Counted from the first letter of the stretch, positions 47,695 through 60,880 are shown. The stretch: DNA of 64,000 nucleotides from Anticarsia gemmatalis (GCF_050436995.1 NC_134767.1:2976001-3040000); one strand, 5' to 3'. Notes: generated by a model not told the origin, from the letters alone. Numbers and translations are program-made.

Positions 47695-47930
47695 ATATTG
47701 GCGCAGTGGTGAGGTCACCTCGCCGCACTAATCATAGCGTCGGTCGGTTCAAATCCCACCCGGGATAAATATTTGTGTGATGAGCACGAGTATCTGTTCT
47801 GAGACTGGTTGTTAATTTATCTATGCAAGCATGTATTTAGAAGTATATAAGTATGTTTATCACTTTTCGGTTACCATAGTCTTCTAGTATTGAATAAACG
47901 TGTGTGAGTTTTTAATTTATTTATATCACT
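47695..47930 (+). mobile_element. tRNA-derived SINE, near full length
   Basis: TGGCGCAGTGGTGAGGTCA (box A) and GGTCGGTTCAAATCCCACC (box B) form the tRNA-like head. The body contains GAGCACGAGTATCTGTTCTG and AGAAGTATATAAGTATGTTT. A reverse copy of the same family lies only 250 bp away (48183-48440), and the body also at 58022-58175. Confidence 0.75.
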
Positions 47931-48182
47931 TTTACTATTTCTACTTGAAGTATAAATTAAGAGCAAGAAATGTCTCCAGTTGGTTCTGTTATATCTATTG
48001 AACATATTTCACAATATCCATCTCTATTCTAAAGGTACAAGGCTAGATGGCTCTAGGCTATAACATTTATTACGTACCTACTATGTATATCTGTCGGCTT
48101 GCTACCACGACTAATGTAACCTGCAGCAAATCCTCAAGCAAACTAAGGAAAACTTATGTTCGCATTAAGAAATAAATATTTT

Positions 48183-48440
48183 TGTACAACTCACGCACGG
48201 TCATCAGGTACCAAACTAAACAGAGCTTGTACTGTGGTAACTAGACAACTGCTAATCATACGTTTATACTTCTAAATACACACGTATACATACAGATAAA
48301 TAAACAAGCTTAGAACAGATACTCTTGCCCATCATACAAATATTTGTTTCGTGTGGGATTCAAACCCACCATACGCGGCAAGTCACTACGGTTATTGCGG
48401 TGAGCGACCGCCGACCACGTTAACCACTGCGCTAAACGTA
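48183..48440 (-). mobile_element. tRNA-derived SINE, reverse copy
   Basis: In reverse: AGCGCAGTGGTTAACGTGG (box A) and GGGTTTGAATCCCAC (box B), then a body with AGTATCTGTTCTAAGC and GTTACCACAG. It pairs as an inverted repeat with the copy at 47695-47930. Confidence 0.75.
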
Positions 48441-51037
48441 CAGGCTATTTATTGCTCATACATAGTTAGATAAAATGTATGTATAGTCTACCTGTCTATC
48501 ATCTCCCCGGCAGTTACACGAGACACGAAACATATGACGTCATTTGACAATCCACTGAATATTTCCAATAGGTTGGGCATCCACCGGAAACCATTACCCT
48601 ACTTTTCACAGTTGGCAAAAAGCATTAGCAATTTTTCACTAAAATGTTAGTCGGATCCAACATAAATCACGACAGAAGCCTACCTTTAAATTTATTGCCC
48701 GTTTTTTGTACTTTAAATCTTGTTTATCTATTTATCGAATGTTTTGGGGTAACGCTTTATGGAGGAAAAGCGAAATAAATATTTCAAAATTGTTGAAATT
48801 GGTTAAACTAAACATAAAATAGAGAACTATAGGTATTAGTACAGTCTAAACATTGATTTAGTATATTTCAATAATATCAACGTGTTGGTTTTGTGTGTGT
48901 TCTAATACTATTTTATGAAGTTGCTTAGAAAAAAGCAAGACTTTGCTTTTGAAAGGTAAAGTCCAGTGGTTTGGGCTGTGTTGATAGATGTTTAGACAAG
49001 TAAATTAAAATGTTTTACAATTATTTCGAAAACAATAAAGTCTCAAAAGATTCACAATCCTTTTAAATATATAAATCGTTTAGCAGAAAGCGTAGCAATG
49101 TAAGCAGTCGTATAGCTCCAATATTACGTAACCGCAGCACTGTTTAGATAACGCGGATGCCTTTGTATCTTGTAATACCGCCTCAAAGACCTTTGGGCTT
49201 GACGGCTATTGTGCATCATTTGGTTCTAAGTTTGTTATTAATAGTTACTGGTTTTGAGATTTTAGTATAGTGATTTCCTAATACTCGGTTTAATTTTACC
49301 GAGTGTTTACTGAAAATGCTACACAAAATAATAAGATAATTTAATGTCTGCCTGACCCCTATTCCAGTGGCAGACCTTCGCCGAGCAATAGGATAACGCA
49401 GGATTACATTTATAATGTTACTAATTTCTATAGAAACAATTCAGCAAACGCGTATAAGGCAAAATAAAATAGTTGAAATGTTGAAGATAATTTTTAAGCC
49501 GTTAGTTACGGCTTAAAAATTATGCCCACTGCTGCGCAAAGGTCTCCTAAATTTACTAGGTCGAAAGTACCAGCTACTTACCATTACTACAAATGCGGAA
49601 AACTGTTTGTTTGCGTGTTACGCTTACATGGCTAAACCACGAAATCAACTTTGTCAAATTTTGTAAAGAGGTAGTTAAAGATCCAAATTACATACGAGTT
49701 AAGACGCTTGGAACAGCTAGCACTCATGCAAAGAAACAAACGATACAGATTCAACAAACTCCTCATACAATAACAATTCAAATAAACGGTACATTTCTTT
49801 CTAATAGAATGCTTCATTCAGCTCCTACAGCCCTCGAGGGAACGATGGGGTAATCTATTTGCAATTAAGCCTGTACCGCAAACAAAGAACCCTTTTCAGA
49901 GCTTCGTAGTGGTAAGAGAATCTTTTTGGTATATTTTTTCTCAGATTTCGGCGGCTTTTCGTAAATTCTGAGGTATGTTCTTGTCAAATTGTTGAAATGT
50001 AACTGTTTGTACAATTTTGATGGATTATGTTGTTATTTTAGGTTTTTTGATATGATTTTGGATCCTATTATTTTAAGTAAGGTTCGTTATTATGAGTCAG
50101 TAGGTAAGTCAGTAAAAACTTAAATAAAACGAGTAGTTACATTTTATATCATCCTCAAAATTTTAATTATTTATGTTAAAGAATTGAATTATTAGATATT
50201 TTAAAAGCTTATAAAAAGTATTTTATTCATAGTCAACCGGTATCTTTTCTATATCTCTGCGCATTCCGTTCATGCTTATAGCTTTTACAGCACATAGGTA
50301 CAACCACAATTAAATACAAGAAAAAAACAAGAAATGTATCGAAACCTCCAAGTACTTATTTTTTTAACACAAATATTCAAATCACATAAAAGCAGTCTAG
50401 ACAGACGAATGAAAAACCACTTTTCAATCAAACACTACTTTTAGTTCCATTCCCCGCCGTCAGATGGCGCTCAGTCACTACACTCAAGTATTTACTCTCG
50501 TTAAGTGAGGAAGCGCTCACGATGCACGTCAATTAAGCCTTCTTTGAAGAGGATTCTTTGATTCAAACCTTAATTGTGTGCCTACTATACGGTTTATTAT
50601 GGCAAGTTTAAAGGGAATGAAATGTTTTGAAATGTGTCTTTTTGTTGCTATAATGGCTTTAGAAGTTATACTGAATGGTGTTTTGTTAGTTTTAGCTTTG
50701 ACTTAGTTTATTTAGAAAGGTTTCGAGGTAAAAAGTACTTATTAAGCGTTTATCTATTTATGAGCCATCTATCATCGAGCATTATTAAGAAAAAGTGACA
50801 AATATCTTTACATCAATTTATACAAACTTTTACGGATTCGAATAAAAGTATATTTAAAAATTACAAATACAATATCATCCTCAAATTACCTTCGGTATCT
50901 TTTCAGCAGCAATCGTTATGACAGCGTCCGTTGTAAAGTGGTTAAAAATGTTCTTTAAATGTATGATTATTAATCAGACTATCGTTTCGTCTAATATTGT
51001 TACTGGAGTTGACTCGGCACTGGTAATAAATGTTTAC
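48441..51037. other. Gene-free region
   Basis: LINE-tail scraps at about 49340-49400 and 49500-49560 (GCCCACTGCTGCGCAAAGG). The reading frame at 49593-49853 has no recognisable domain. Nothing else supported. Confidence 0.4.
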
Positions 51038-51213
51038 TGTAGCTCGATTCTCTACTACCGACAACCGACCTGTCATCGAGAAATTTTGTATGAAAATCTG
51101 ATCAGCGCCTCTGACGGGTGTCGTAGGAAATATTTTGGCAGTACATTCTATATGTCAAAATTTCGATAGCTAGCCGGTTGTCGGTTATCGATAGTGGTAG
51201 AGAATCAAGGTAC
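51038..51213. mobile_element. MITE with CTCTACTAC-type inverted ends, best copy
   Basis: The left end TAGCTCGATTCTCTACTACC and right end GGTAGAGAATCAAGGTA are inverted copies, and GACAACCGAC is mirrored by GCCGGTTGTCGG. The interior CTGATCAGCGCCTCTGACGG matches the copy at 161-292. Confidence 0.6.
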
Positions 51214-52429
51214 AGATCGCCTATTTATCTAGTAGTCAGACGTATACACAAATCTATAAGGTCCAATTTCCTTCCAACAGAGCCCAGAAACAAAAAAAAT
51301 CACTCACCCAACAATAAAGATGTCACCTCTAGTTGTACCGAAACCATTTCAATACATTATTATTACACCCAAATAAAGCTATTTACACACCCGTACATCG
51401 GCAATTTTATTCCGCACACGTTTTCCGTATCCGCCCGACTAATGTGCACGGAGCTTAAGGGTGCTACCCCATTTTCCTTACATTTCGCCCAACATGGTTC
51501 TCAAATAAACAGACTGTTTGCCATTTTTTCGGCATATTTATTGTTCCTTATTAAGCTTAAACGTCTAAACGGCTCCTGAACTTACTAGTGTAATGATAAC
51601 AATAGAAAGGGACTGTTTGGATGCGGTTGGGGCCATGAAACACGCGGGGTTTGTTATTAGGTGTTGTAGGGGGCGATTAAGCTACGGTTTACGGCTAATG
51701 GGAAGTAATGTCTTGTTGAGGATGACTGTACTAAGTGTATCTTGACAGCATTGCTTTGCTTCTGCTATGTTCTAGTATTTGTGAGCGTGTATTTCTCATA
51801 GTAGAGAAGATAATTCAGATGAATTACAACACGAAAGTGATGTTTATTTATTTGTAACTTATATTATTTGTATAATGTCAATGTTTCACTTTGCTACTAT
51901 GTCTACAGAGCTGATTATTTGAATCTCATCAAATCATTTGTTGGTGGGATTTTGGGTACAGTAAGTTATTAAATAATCGTAGATATTGACAGTGTAATAT
52001 TACTTCATTATATACGTGCTACTTAGTACGAAGACTATTTTGTCTATTTGTAAAGGCAGGAATTGTTATCCATCCACACAAGATTCATATCCCAGCACAG
52101 AAAATGCCTTAAGAGAAGGATCTTCAGAATGGTAGGTATGCTATTTAAAATAATCGGATATACAATTTACTACTCAGCAGTTTGAAGCTCATATTCTTGT
52201 TTAATGTACAAGAACTAAAACTTATACTTGATGAAGTAAAACAAAGTAGATGAACACGGAAATACACTCTCAACTTACCTGAGGGTAGTTACTGTTCACC
52301 ATTTTAACTTGAATTCTGCAACTTTGTTGAAGAGTGCTCAAAGAAGACCGTTAAATGCAAGTCGATGAAAACAAATTGTGTTACGATCCGCGGCTTATAA
52401 AGATTGTTTTATGTTGATGAAGTATCCTG

Positions 52430-52620
52430 TCTATGACGGTAAACTACCTTTTTGGTGCTGTCGGTTATGTATTACGAATGCTGATCTCGAGGTCACGGGT
52501 TCGATTTCTGCGTGGGTAAGGTGCTATTGGTTTTTTCTAATTTATATTAGAATATTGCTTAGTAGTTATCTCGGAGTTTGGTAACATGCCTGGTATGGAG
52601 TAATAGGCTCGCCCCGAATA
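52430..52620 (+). mobile_element. tRNA-derived SINE
   Basis: GTCACGGGTTCGATTTCTGCG is box B; the body has AGTTTGGTAACATGCCTGG and AATAGGCTCGCCCCG. It is directly followed by the repeat at 52619-52838. Confidence 0.6.
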
Positions 52621-52838
52621 CCAGGTCCAATTTTTTAAGTGTCTTCCTAAGCTCGGAGAAATTCAGTTCAAATAGTAACAGCGGTCTCCATCTATGAAAT
52701 GATCACGCCAAAGGTTACTTATTTTAAGCCATAGGTCGTATACTGACCGGTGCAAAAAACAAAATGTTGATCAACACTGTATTGAATGACAACGCCAAGG
52801 ACTGCAAACATAAATCGCTTACCGACTGGTGAGCGCAA
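52619..52838 (+). repeat. ~250-bp interspersed repeat, decayed copy or two fragments
   Basis: Has CTAAGCTCGGAGAAATTCAG, ATGAAATGATCACGCCAAAGG, then TACTGACCGGTG near 52750. A second end, TACCGACTGGTGAGCGCAAC, lies at 52819-52838. Compare 37817-38069. Confidence 0.5.
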
Positions 52839-54208
52839 CTACTATGAGCGTTTGAACTCATCTACTATACATAATATATCTATAGTACCATGTAACATGC
52901 ATTTTTCGATTATTCGCAGACTTCCTAGCCCAACATTTACGGTCATTTTGGCGGGAACACGCCACTGTAATCTTTATTTATTGTTTTGCGCCCCAAATTT
53001 GCTTTGTTTAGCTTTGTCGTTCGGTACAGTGGCAATTTGGTGCATTGCACGGTTCAGACCCTAACTGCTATGTTAATGGTTATTGGTCTATCTTGAGATA
53101 TTTGTTTATTACGGTCGATGGAACTATGAATAGGTCGTGTGATGTTATGATGTGTAAAAGACTTGGGCGCGAACACGTTCTTGATAGAGATTTTGGCGTA
53201 TGTTTTCTGTTGCTAGTTTTATTCGACTTTTTTTCTCATATAACAATCATAATATGTAGATAATATAATTGTTTGTAACAATTCCTTTACTCTTCGTCTG
53301 ATAAGTGGTATCTTCTTTATTCCAATTTTTGTCTCCAATGTTGACTGATTAGTTTATTGCAACTGGAAACTTTCAGATTGTACTCGTAGATTGATCAAAG
53401 TTACTTACGAAAAATAAATAAAAATTGATTCTGCATATTTCAGTCCATATTTTAGGGCTGTTAGGTAAAATCTTAGGGCTGAGGCATGTCAATAGTACTA
53501 TGTATTTCAACAATAAATGCTCGTTGTCAAATTAACCGTTTCTAATAGCAATAATATGCACCCTAATAAAATGTCCGATTTCTTCTTTATCCAAAGCAAC
53601 AAAATTACCTTAAAAATACACCATCAACCGTTTTCACTTGAACGAAACAATAGAAATACATCTAATACGCGTATTATTCTCCCTTTTACTTCCACACACA
53701 AATCGGGAGGGCTAATTAGGGTGGGTTATTCGAAAGAAAAAAATCTTCTGAACCGTAAACTGCAATAGGGAAGTTTTCTATTTCTTATGGTCCGTCTGAT
53801 AGATTATTAGAAGATAAAACACGTTTTTTCAATATTCAATCAAAAATTAGATAAAACTTGTCATCAAAAATTAGATAAAAGTCCTAAAAATGCATGAGGT
53901 CGCATTTAGAACAGTGTCTGACGAAAGCATCTTTTTAACATTAGTGTATTTTATTACCTTTTACTCTTATCGGCCCGTTTTTTCATAGATATAAAAAAAA
54001 AATGTAAATGTCGAAGTTGAAGAGATCGACTTTCACTTGACATTTAATTTTATTTCAATTCGTGAAGAAACAAATTTGATTGACATTTTTAATTTATCCA
54101 TATATTTTGGCTGTTACTTTTTAGGAAGAAACTGACCGTAAGACGGGTAACGTAACTAATTGATTATTCAGAATTACATTACATTTATTGTTAGCCAAAA
54201 AACGCTAC

Positions 54209-54447
54209 TAGCCAGTTGCGCTTACCAGTCGGTAAACAACCAGTGGGTTAAGCAACCGTTGACGCGGTCATTCTATAGAATGGTGACCGCATAGCGGTAT
54301 TTGAACTTAGCGTCTCCGTGCTTCGGGTGGTACGTAAATATTCGGTTCCGGTTGTTGTCAATTAATTTAACAATCGTTTAGTCTTGTCAAAAGCCTTTCG
54401 GGCAGCTTGAGCAACTTTGTCACTAGGTTGACTACTAACCATACGAC
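54209..54447 (-). repeat. ~250-bp interspersed repeat, full reverse copy
   Basis: Starts GTTGCGCTTACCAGTCGGTA and ends GACTACTAACCATACGAC, the reverse of 37817-38069 from end to end. It includes GTCTCCGTGCTTCGGG. Confidence 0.6.
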
Positions 54448-54745
54448 AAAACAGAGAACGAAAAAGCATTCTTATATTACGAACAAATGAACGGAAGATT
54501 GGAATTATCAGACGAAACGTTTGTTCGCTATTAGATCCGGGATCGTATAAGCTGATGATATATGCTGCTATTTGTTTCTCGTAATGGCAGTTTAGGATTG
54601 CGGGATACCGTATACTTGGGTAAGGGGTTTTCGAAAAAGAATTACAGTTTTATTAAAGGGTTGACAAGATAGTTATTGTTTGAAAGCCATAAAATTCTCG
54701 TAGGAATAGAATCGGGAAAAAGAGTGATATCACTCCTACCGATAC

Positions 54746-54775
54746 TTTGATGACAGGAAAATTCCTGTCATCAAA
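54746..54775. repeat. 14-bp perfect palindrome
   Basis: TTTGATGACAGGAA, two A bases, then its exact mirror. The centre GGAAAATTCC resembles a half-symmetric Rel/NF-kB-type site, but no gene is near. Confidence 0.6.
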
Positions 54776-57030
54776 ATATCGCACATTGTGACATTTTATT
54801 TAGACACTATATATTATTAAAAAAAAAAACAATTTTATCGCATCTCTTCAATCTTTAATTAAATATCCATGCAAGCATCAATTTAATAAAAAAATGTTTT
54901 AAAATTATTAACAAACCAAAACAGATTTTCACTAAACCAATTTAAACTACACATTCATTAATCGTAACAAGAGTAATCAAATCCACACATAAGCTTTTAA
55001 TCCAAAATAAGTCCACATTTTAATTACAATAAAATCCTTAGTTGCACCGGTAAATGGTTATTTGGTATTTCGAGCAAAGCGGGGTGCGATCCCAGTCGTG
55101 TTCAATGTGAACAATTTGCAAAACAATTTTGGTTCCACCTCTAGCCTTGCAGCTAAGTAAAATGAGGCAGATTTACAATTTACGTTTGATACGTGGCTGT
55201 GAAAGAGGCGATTTATATTTAAATGTATAGAAGAATAAAAATATTATACAAGTTGTAGGATTATTTGGTTTTGTCTAGTTTTTTGTTTGAGTATCGCTAG
55301 CAATGAAAATATATTTTGAGAAATTATATTTTGAGTTATTTTAAACAGGTTTTACTATTTCTGGATATGTTTGGGTTAGCTTATCAAATTAATAGACTTT
55401 TCATAAAAAATGTTTTTAGTTTTGTATTTCTACGTACAGAATATTATTCTGAAAATTATGAAGCATAAAAATTCGATGTTACCACTTATTCGTTACACAT
55501 ATTGTAAAGTTTTCAGAAAAATATTTATCGAATAAAAATTCCCGAAACATTTTTCAACACTAGATCCAGTTTATTGCATTAATTTTGAAAAACAAATCTA
55601 TACAGAAATGCAGGAAACAAACAGTAACACAAGGTTGCCTTATTGTTCAGATAGCTAATATTTTCGAATGCAGACAACAGATTCATTCAGATTAATCTAT
55701 GATAAAAATGTCATACTTAATGAAGTGTAAAAACAACTACCCTACAATTTCTAGTGTAATAAAATCAAATTCAGTAAAAACATAAAACAAACAGGCGCAA
55801 AAGCATTCGCTGTTTGCGCGCCCCCACACTATGTTTAACATTCCCTGGTAGCGTTGACAGAAATTGGTCTCAACAAAATGAGAGTGATAATTCCCGAGGA
55901 CCGTGACTTGAGTGACAACGTTGCAGATTTAATATTTAGGAATCCGGCCCACATTTACCAAATTAGCTTTAGTGCAAATGAGAATAGGCCAAACATAAGC
56001 AATGGTGTCTTTGCCTCTTGTCTTGTAAAAGTATAAGGAAATATTTCGGATTTCGGTAAGCCTTTTGATAAGGTTACGTTGCTTCATGACCCATATTTGC
56101 TCCTTGTGCGATACCAATTTTAACACAAAATGATGTTGAATGCTTTTTATTATAACTGTGATTACATACAGACATGTTGTTTTATGTGTTATAAGAGAAA
56201 TATATGACAAGAGAGATAGTAAAAGGCTGTTTAAGTGCTTAATCAATTAATTTCTGTGTTACAAATACTAAGTGTTAATTTAATAATTTGGTTATTTCTT
56301 TGGTAATATTGACTTTTAGTATAGAAGTCATTTTTGACCTGCTTAGCCAAATAGTAAGCGCTAGGATTCACATAACTATATATGACTAGAATGATCAAGT
56401 TCAGTAAGTAAGACTTCTAGTAAGACTAAGTTTACTTGAGCCTTTGCACAGAGTTTTTTATTACTCTTGACCTCGTCGGCCGTAATACCACAGGATCTCC
56501 ACATACTTATATCATTTAGGAGCTACATACAAAAACTAACATAAAACCGGAACAACTAACTACTAAAAGTAACGGACAAGCGGATTTTATTACAGAAATA
56601 TATTCCGAGTTTTTGCTGAAACTCGAAACCGCGTGTGGAAAGTATCAAGAAAATTATTATCGGACTTCCAACTCGTTGAAGAAGTTTTTACGGTCACTTG
56701 GTTTATAGTTCCTTGGTTACAACAATGGGAATCCATATATTAAACTGTTGTTAAGTTACGCTACTATTTTTGCTCTAAACTATTGTCTGAAACATAATAA
56801 ATAAGAGGTTTTCTCGGTATAAAAGTTGCTCTGCCACACTGACTACGTGAGTTAGTAGACCATTATAAAACGTAATAAAGCTTCTTTACAATATCTTACA
56901 GAATAAAAACATGTGACAATAATTATAAACCAGCTAAGGCAATATGATAAATAGACATCATGCATTTGCAGATCATATCAGTGATGACTTGCAAAAAGGT
57001 CAGTTGCGTAGTACTCGTAACCGGCAGTCC
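54776..57030. other. Gene-free region with one possible exon
   Basis: Mostly AT-rich. An open stretch at about 55849-56024 is bounded by GGTAG and CTTGTAAAAG and is less AT-rich than its surroundings; it could be an exon, but no family is recognised. Confidence 0.3.
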
Positions 57031-57034
57031 AGTA

Positions 57035-57215
57035 TGACAAGATGTATGGATGTTAATGAAGCAAGGAAAGGTTGTAAGGATCACACCAAATGGCGTTCTC
57101 TGTTAGGAACTGACGTGATGTTATGTATGTATGTATGTATGAATGCATGTGTGTATGTATTTATGTATGTACATATTATTATGTATGTTTGTATCTATGT
57201 GTGTGTGGCAATATC
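57035..57215 (+). repeat. LINE C-terminal tail followed by TATG microsatellite
   Basis: 57050-57115 reads MDVNEARKGCKDHTKWRS, the end of an RTE-like reverse transcriptase frame. It is followed by a (TATG)n tract to about 57215, the simple repeat common at such LINE ends. A second copy lies at 59376-59450 without the microsatellite. Confidence 0.55.
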
Positions 57216-57800
57216 CAATAGCCTTGCAATCACCGCATGGTTGTGGATCCGCATCTAACTCTTAGCACTACTTACGTAAATCTACTCTTAATACAAAGCC
57301 TTAAATTAACTGAATTCTGAGATTCCCGACAGAACTGTTGTATCAACCCAAATCCCTAGAAAAAACCTTTAAATTATATGTCTCAAGTATAAACGATGTC
57401 TAAACAGAGGGATTAAAAGTGAACGTTACAGTCAAATTAAAAAAATATTTATATTAGGTAATTACTAAATTGCTATCCTTTAAGTATACTTAAACCATAA
57501 CAGAAAATAGTCTCAAAAACACAACAAAAACCGCAAGACAGGCTGCAACACTTATAACTAAAATACGTGCTATGAATAAATCAAGCACTTTCGCTCAATT
57601 ACTCTGCAGAGCGGCGGTATGACGTTCATTAGTCATGCCGGTATCAACGCCGTACACTGTACAGTGTACATACAAGTTGGGTAATAAGGAAATGTTGCTG
57701 TGGAAAGCTTCTAGCTTAGTTTAAAGACGATATCGGTCTATGAAGGGCAAATTACGCCTATTATACCTAAAGATGAAGACAGATGTTAGTTTTATTATTT

Positions 57801-58017
57801 TAGGTCGGGGAAAAAGTCTTCTCGCATTATAGTATGTATGAACTTGTAATAAAACTCTTTGGCTTCAAGAATCACAAATGAGTACACGGTTCATTAGGTT
57901 TCTTTCAGTGAGCTCGTGAGGTATCCATATATCGAGCTTTTTTGTCTAGAGAAAAGATTTTATTACAAGTTCATACATACCTACTCTATAATGCAAAAAT
58001 ACTTTTTCCCCGACCTA
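57801..58017. mobile_element. mariner-type MITE, second copy
   Basis: TA at both outer ends, AGGTCGGGGAAAAAGTCTT at left and ACTTTTTCCCCGACCT at right. The interior is colinear with 4971-5180 (CACAAATGAGTACACGGTTC). Confidence 0.8.
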
Positions 58018-58021
58018 ATAC

Positions 58022-58175
58022 ATATTTGGACAACTCACACACGGTCATTCGCATTGAAACTAAGCAGAGCCTGTACTATGGTAACTAAATACCTGATAAA
58101 CATATTATATGTGCTTATATACTTCTAAATACATACTTATTTAGGTACATTAGCAACTAAGCTCAGAACAGGAAC
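58022..58175 (-). repeat. SINE body, reverse, head lost
   Basis: CAACTCACACACGGTCATTC and TATACTTCTAAATACATAC match the reverse SINE at 48183-48440. The tRNA-like head is absent. It abuts the mariner MITE directly. Confidence 0.55.
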
Positions 58176-58984
58176 CAAAATGGTATTGTTCCATGTAATA
58201 GGGAGCCTACTACCATCTACCGGCCACGTTACTAAACTCAGTATTGCCACGAGCAAAAATAGGCATACACTTACAAACTTTAACTTTAATCAAATCAATA
58301 AATTTTTCATTCTTTTTTCCAATCATTCTGATGTAAAAATCTTTGTTCTCAAAAATTGTCCTCTTTTCTTATTCTACCTCTATAATTTACTATCTCTACT
58401 CTACTACTCTTTACTTAACGATAAATATTTAAACTTCAATTTAACCTTGAAAGCAAAATACGATACCTTCCGTTATATAACCTATTGTGGATTAACGTAT
58501 CTAATTTCAACCCTTACCTATAAGGGTGTTTGATTTATTAGCTGTTGGCACAATTAAATACTGTGGGGTTAATTTGGGTTGTTCCGCCAGGATCATATTC
58601 TATTAGGTGTTTTGTATGGAATGGTTCTTCATTTTCGATTTGTTTGGATAAGCGTGGATCATATTTCAAGAAATAAATATAACTAGTTTTATACTTTTGT
58701 GTCACTTAGTTCGACTTTAAAAATTAGGCGGAACTTGTAGCTTCATGCTTCCCGATTTTTTTGGACAAAATAGTTTGTTTGATCCCGAGTCGACAACTAT
58801 CTTCGTACTAAATCTCATGAAAATTTGTTGAGCGGTTTAGCCCTTAAAGAACAGACTTTCGCGTTTATAATATTTGGCTGGAATAGACGACAAAAATTCT
58901 TACTTGAGTGGAAAAGCTAGACTAAAACTTTTTTTAAAAACAACTTCCTCTCTAAGAATTAATAAAATAAAATTTATCAATAAT
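58176..58984. other. Gene-free stretch
   Basis: The frame at 58180-58533 is low-complexity and unrecognised. At 58790-58870 there is a retroelement-like segment (ATCTCATGAAAATTTGTTGAG) similar to 35490-35530. Confidence 0.35.
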
Positions 58985-59077
58985 ATTATCGAAACAATTA
59001 CTTGTGCGATCCACAAATAATTGTTCCGTGTGGGAATCGAACCTGTGACGACCTAAACCACTACACCACAGAGGCAA
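58985..59077 (-). mobile_element. tRNA-derived SINE head, reverse
   Basis: In reverse: TGCCTCTGTGGTGTAGTGG (box A), then GGTTCGATTCCCACACGG (box B), then AACAATTATTTGTGG. Same type as 36050-36247. Confidence 0.65.
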
Positions 59078-59375
59078 ACAAACCAAAATGTATCTAGACT
59101 AGCTAAATTAACAAATCACCTTTTTTTAATAGCCTAATATCCATCACGATTTCATGACACGAACTCTCCATACAATCAAGTATTGTAGTACATTCCCACT
59201 GTACCGTGTCGGTTGGTCCAGTAAAAGTTGATTGCTCTCTATGTACTGTTGATTCATGTTTGATTGTATGACCGCAGCTATGGATATTACACCGCTTGTT
59301 AATACAGCTATGTGCATGAATAAATATTGACTGTGACTTTATTCACTGGGATATCGGTCAATTAAATAGTCTATC

Positions 59376-59450
59376 AGATGTATGGATGTGAATGAGGCAA
59401 GACAAGTTTGTAGGGATTGTACCAAGTGGCGTTCTTTGGTCTCTACCTAC
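59376..59450 (+). repeat. LINE C-terminal tail fragment
   Basis: Reads MDVNEARQVCRDCTKWRSL, colinear with 57050-57115. Both upstream and downstream parts are missing. Confidence 0.5.
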
Positions 59451-60674
59451 TTCTTTTGAAAAAAGGTGTGATTTTATGTTTGTATGGAAATAGCTAAGCT
59501 TAAACTTCTGATACTTACTTAATTTAATCTTAATTAATAGTAGTGGTTAAAAGATGAAAGAAAGATGTCATTGGTTTTATGGTTTCACATGTCGGATGTG
59601 TCAACATGATATAGCTAAGTATAATCTGGTGAAAATTAAAAAAAAGGTTGCGTCAAACAAATTACTTTTATTTACCTTACCTCGACTTTGTATACTTTCA
59701 AAATAAATAAGCACAACCAAAGAGACGGAAGGAAGGAAGCTTGCATTCGTGACAGTTATGGTGTCTTTTATGATAGAGTAAAGTTAAAGTATGCCCAATC
59801 CCTTCCTAGACCATTGTGTAGTGGAATAAGTGTTAACCCTTTTCATAATAAGAGGAAATCCGTGCCCGGCGCTAAGACAGTTAAAAGAGTGATTATGAAG
59901 TCATGTTATTTTTGTGATTCGTAGTACGTTGCAGGCTGATGCCGTAGTAATACTACTAGCTAGTAGCGGAAAGCGATATAGTAAGTCCTGATACTTAGGG
60001 ATCGTGATCAATGATCAAATTAATTATTCATTACATGGTAAATTTACGATCTAGTTGTTTTTTTTATAGAAGACTTGAAAACTAAATTGAATACTTTGAG
60101 AAACACCACCTATATCTGATATATAATTTTGCTATTCTTGTGTACAATCTTAATAATTTGATTACAATAGTAGCTCTGTCCAGAAAATCGAATATCTTAG
60201 AAGTTATCTAGTTATATTTTTAGCCAATCAGGGATATTTTTTTCTGATAGAAAGCTCACTTCTTCTCGCAGTTGTCTAACCGTGTACTGCTTAAAAAGAT
60301 CAGGAAGGTAGTTGGCTTTCAAATCATGTTTAAAAGTCGCTAACAAACGTCACTGTAAAACCAGCCTTAATGCTAATCCTTCCCAAATAAGGATTTAAAA
60401 CAGTGTAAATGTCCAACATCCATTGTAATTTAGTTCTTTCAAAAATAAACCTTTTTATGTTCTAAAACACACGAGTACATTAAAAGGGAAACAAATTAGT
60501 TACTCTTTATGAAAAAGGCTCGTCTCTTTGTTGTACCTATTAACATATTTTGTTCATTTGTCAAAGAGAGGGCGTTGAAAAATGTAACATTAAATGACGG
60601 CAAGAGGCAATTTGTTTCATGCCTAGTGTCAAACGATGAATAAGTTTATGGTGTTAATTTTGTGACTGGATGGC

Positions 60675-60880
60675 GATGTTTGCTCCTGCTGATCACCAAG
60701 TAATTTATGCTAGAATATTTCTCAATAGTCGTCCGAAGTTTGGTAACGTACTCGCTATATGGCTATTAGCTCGCCCCGTCAACCCATGGGTATGCATTGT
60801 AAATGGCAAAACGTGAATTTGTTTAATTTATCTCTGCCTAAACCTATGGGTATAGCAAGCGCGATATTACATTCATATAT
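60675..60880 (+). repeat. SINE body and tail
   Basis: GAAGTTTGGTAACGTACTCG and ATTAGCTCGCCCCGTCA match the SINE at 52430-52620. They are followed by a tail with CTCTGCCTAAACCTATGGGT. The head is decayed. Confidence 0.5.

Noticed and set aside
51178..51579. 133-codon frame on the + strand
   Set aside because: No domain, signal or family pattern; it starts inside a MITE-like repeat.
57119..57215. CRISPR or satellite array
   Set aside because: Simple TATG microsatellite following a LINE tail; no spacers.
58180..58533. 117-codon frame on the + strand
   Set aside because: Rich in Leu, Tyr, Phe and Asn from T/A-rich sequence; could look membrane-like by chance.
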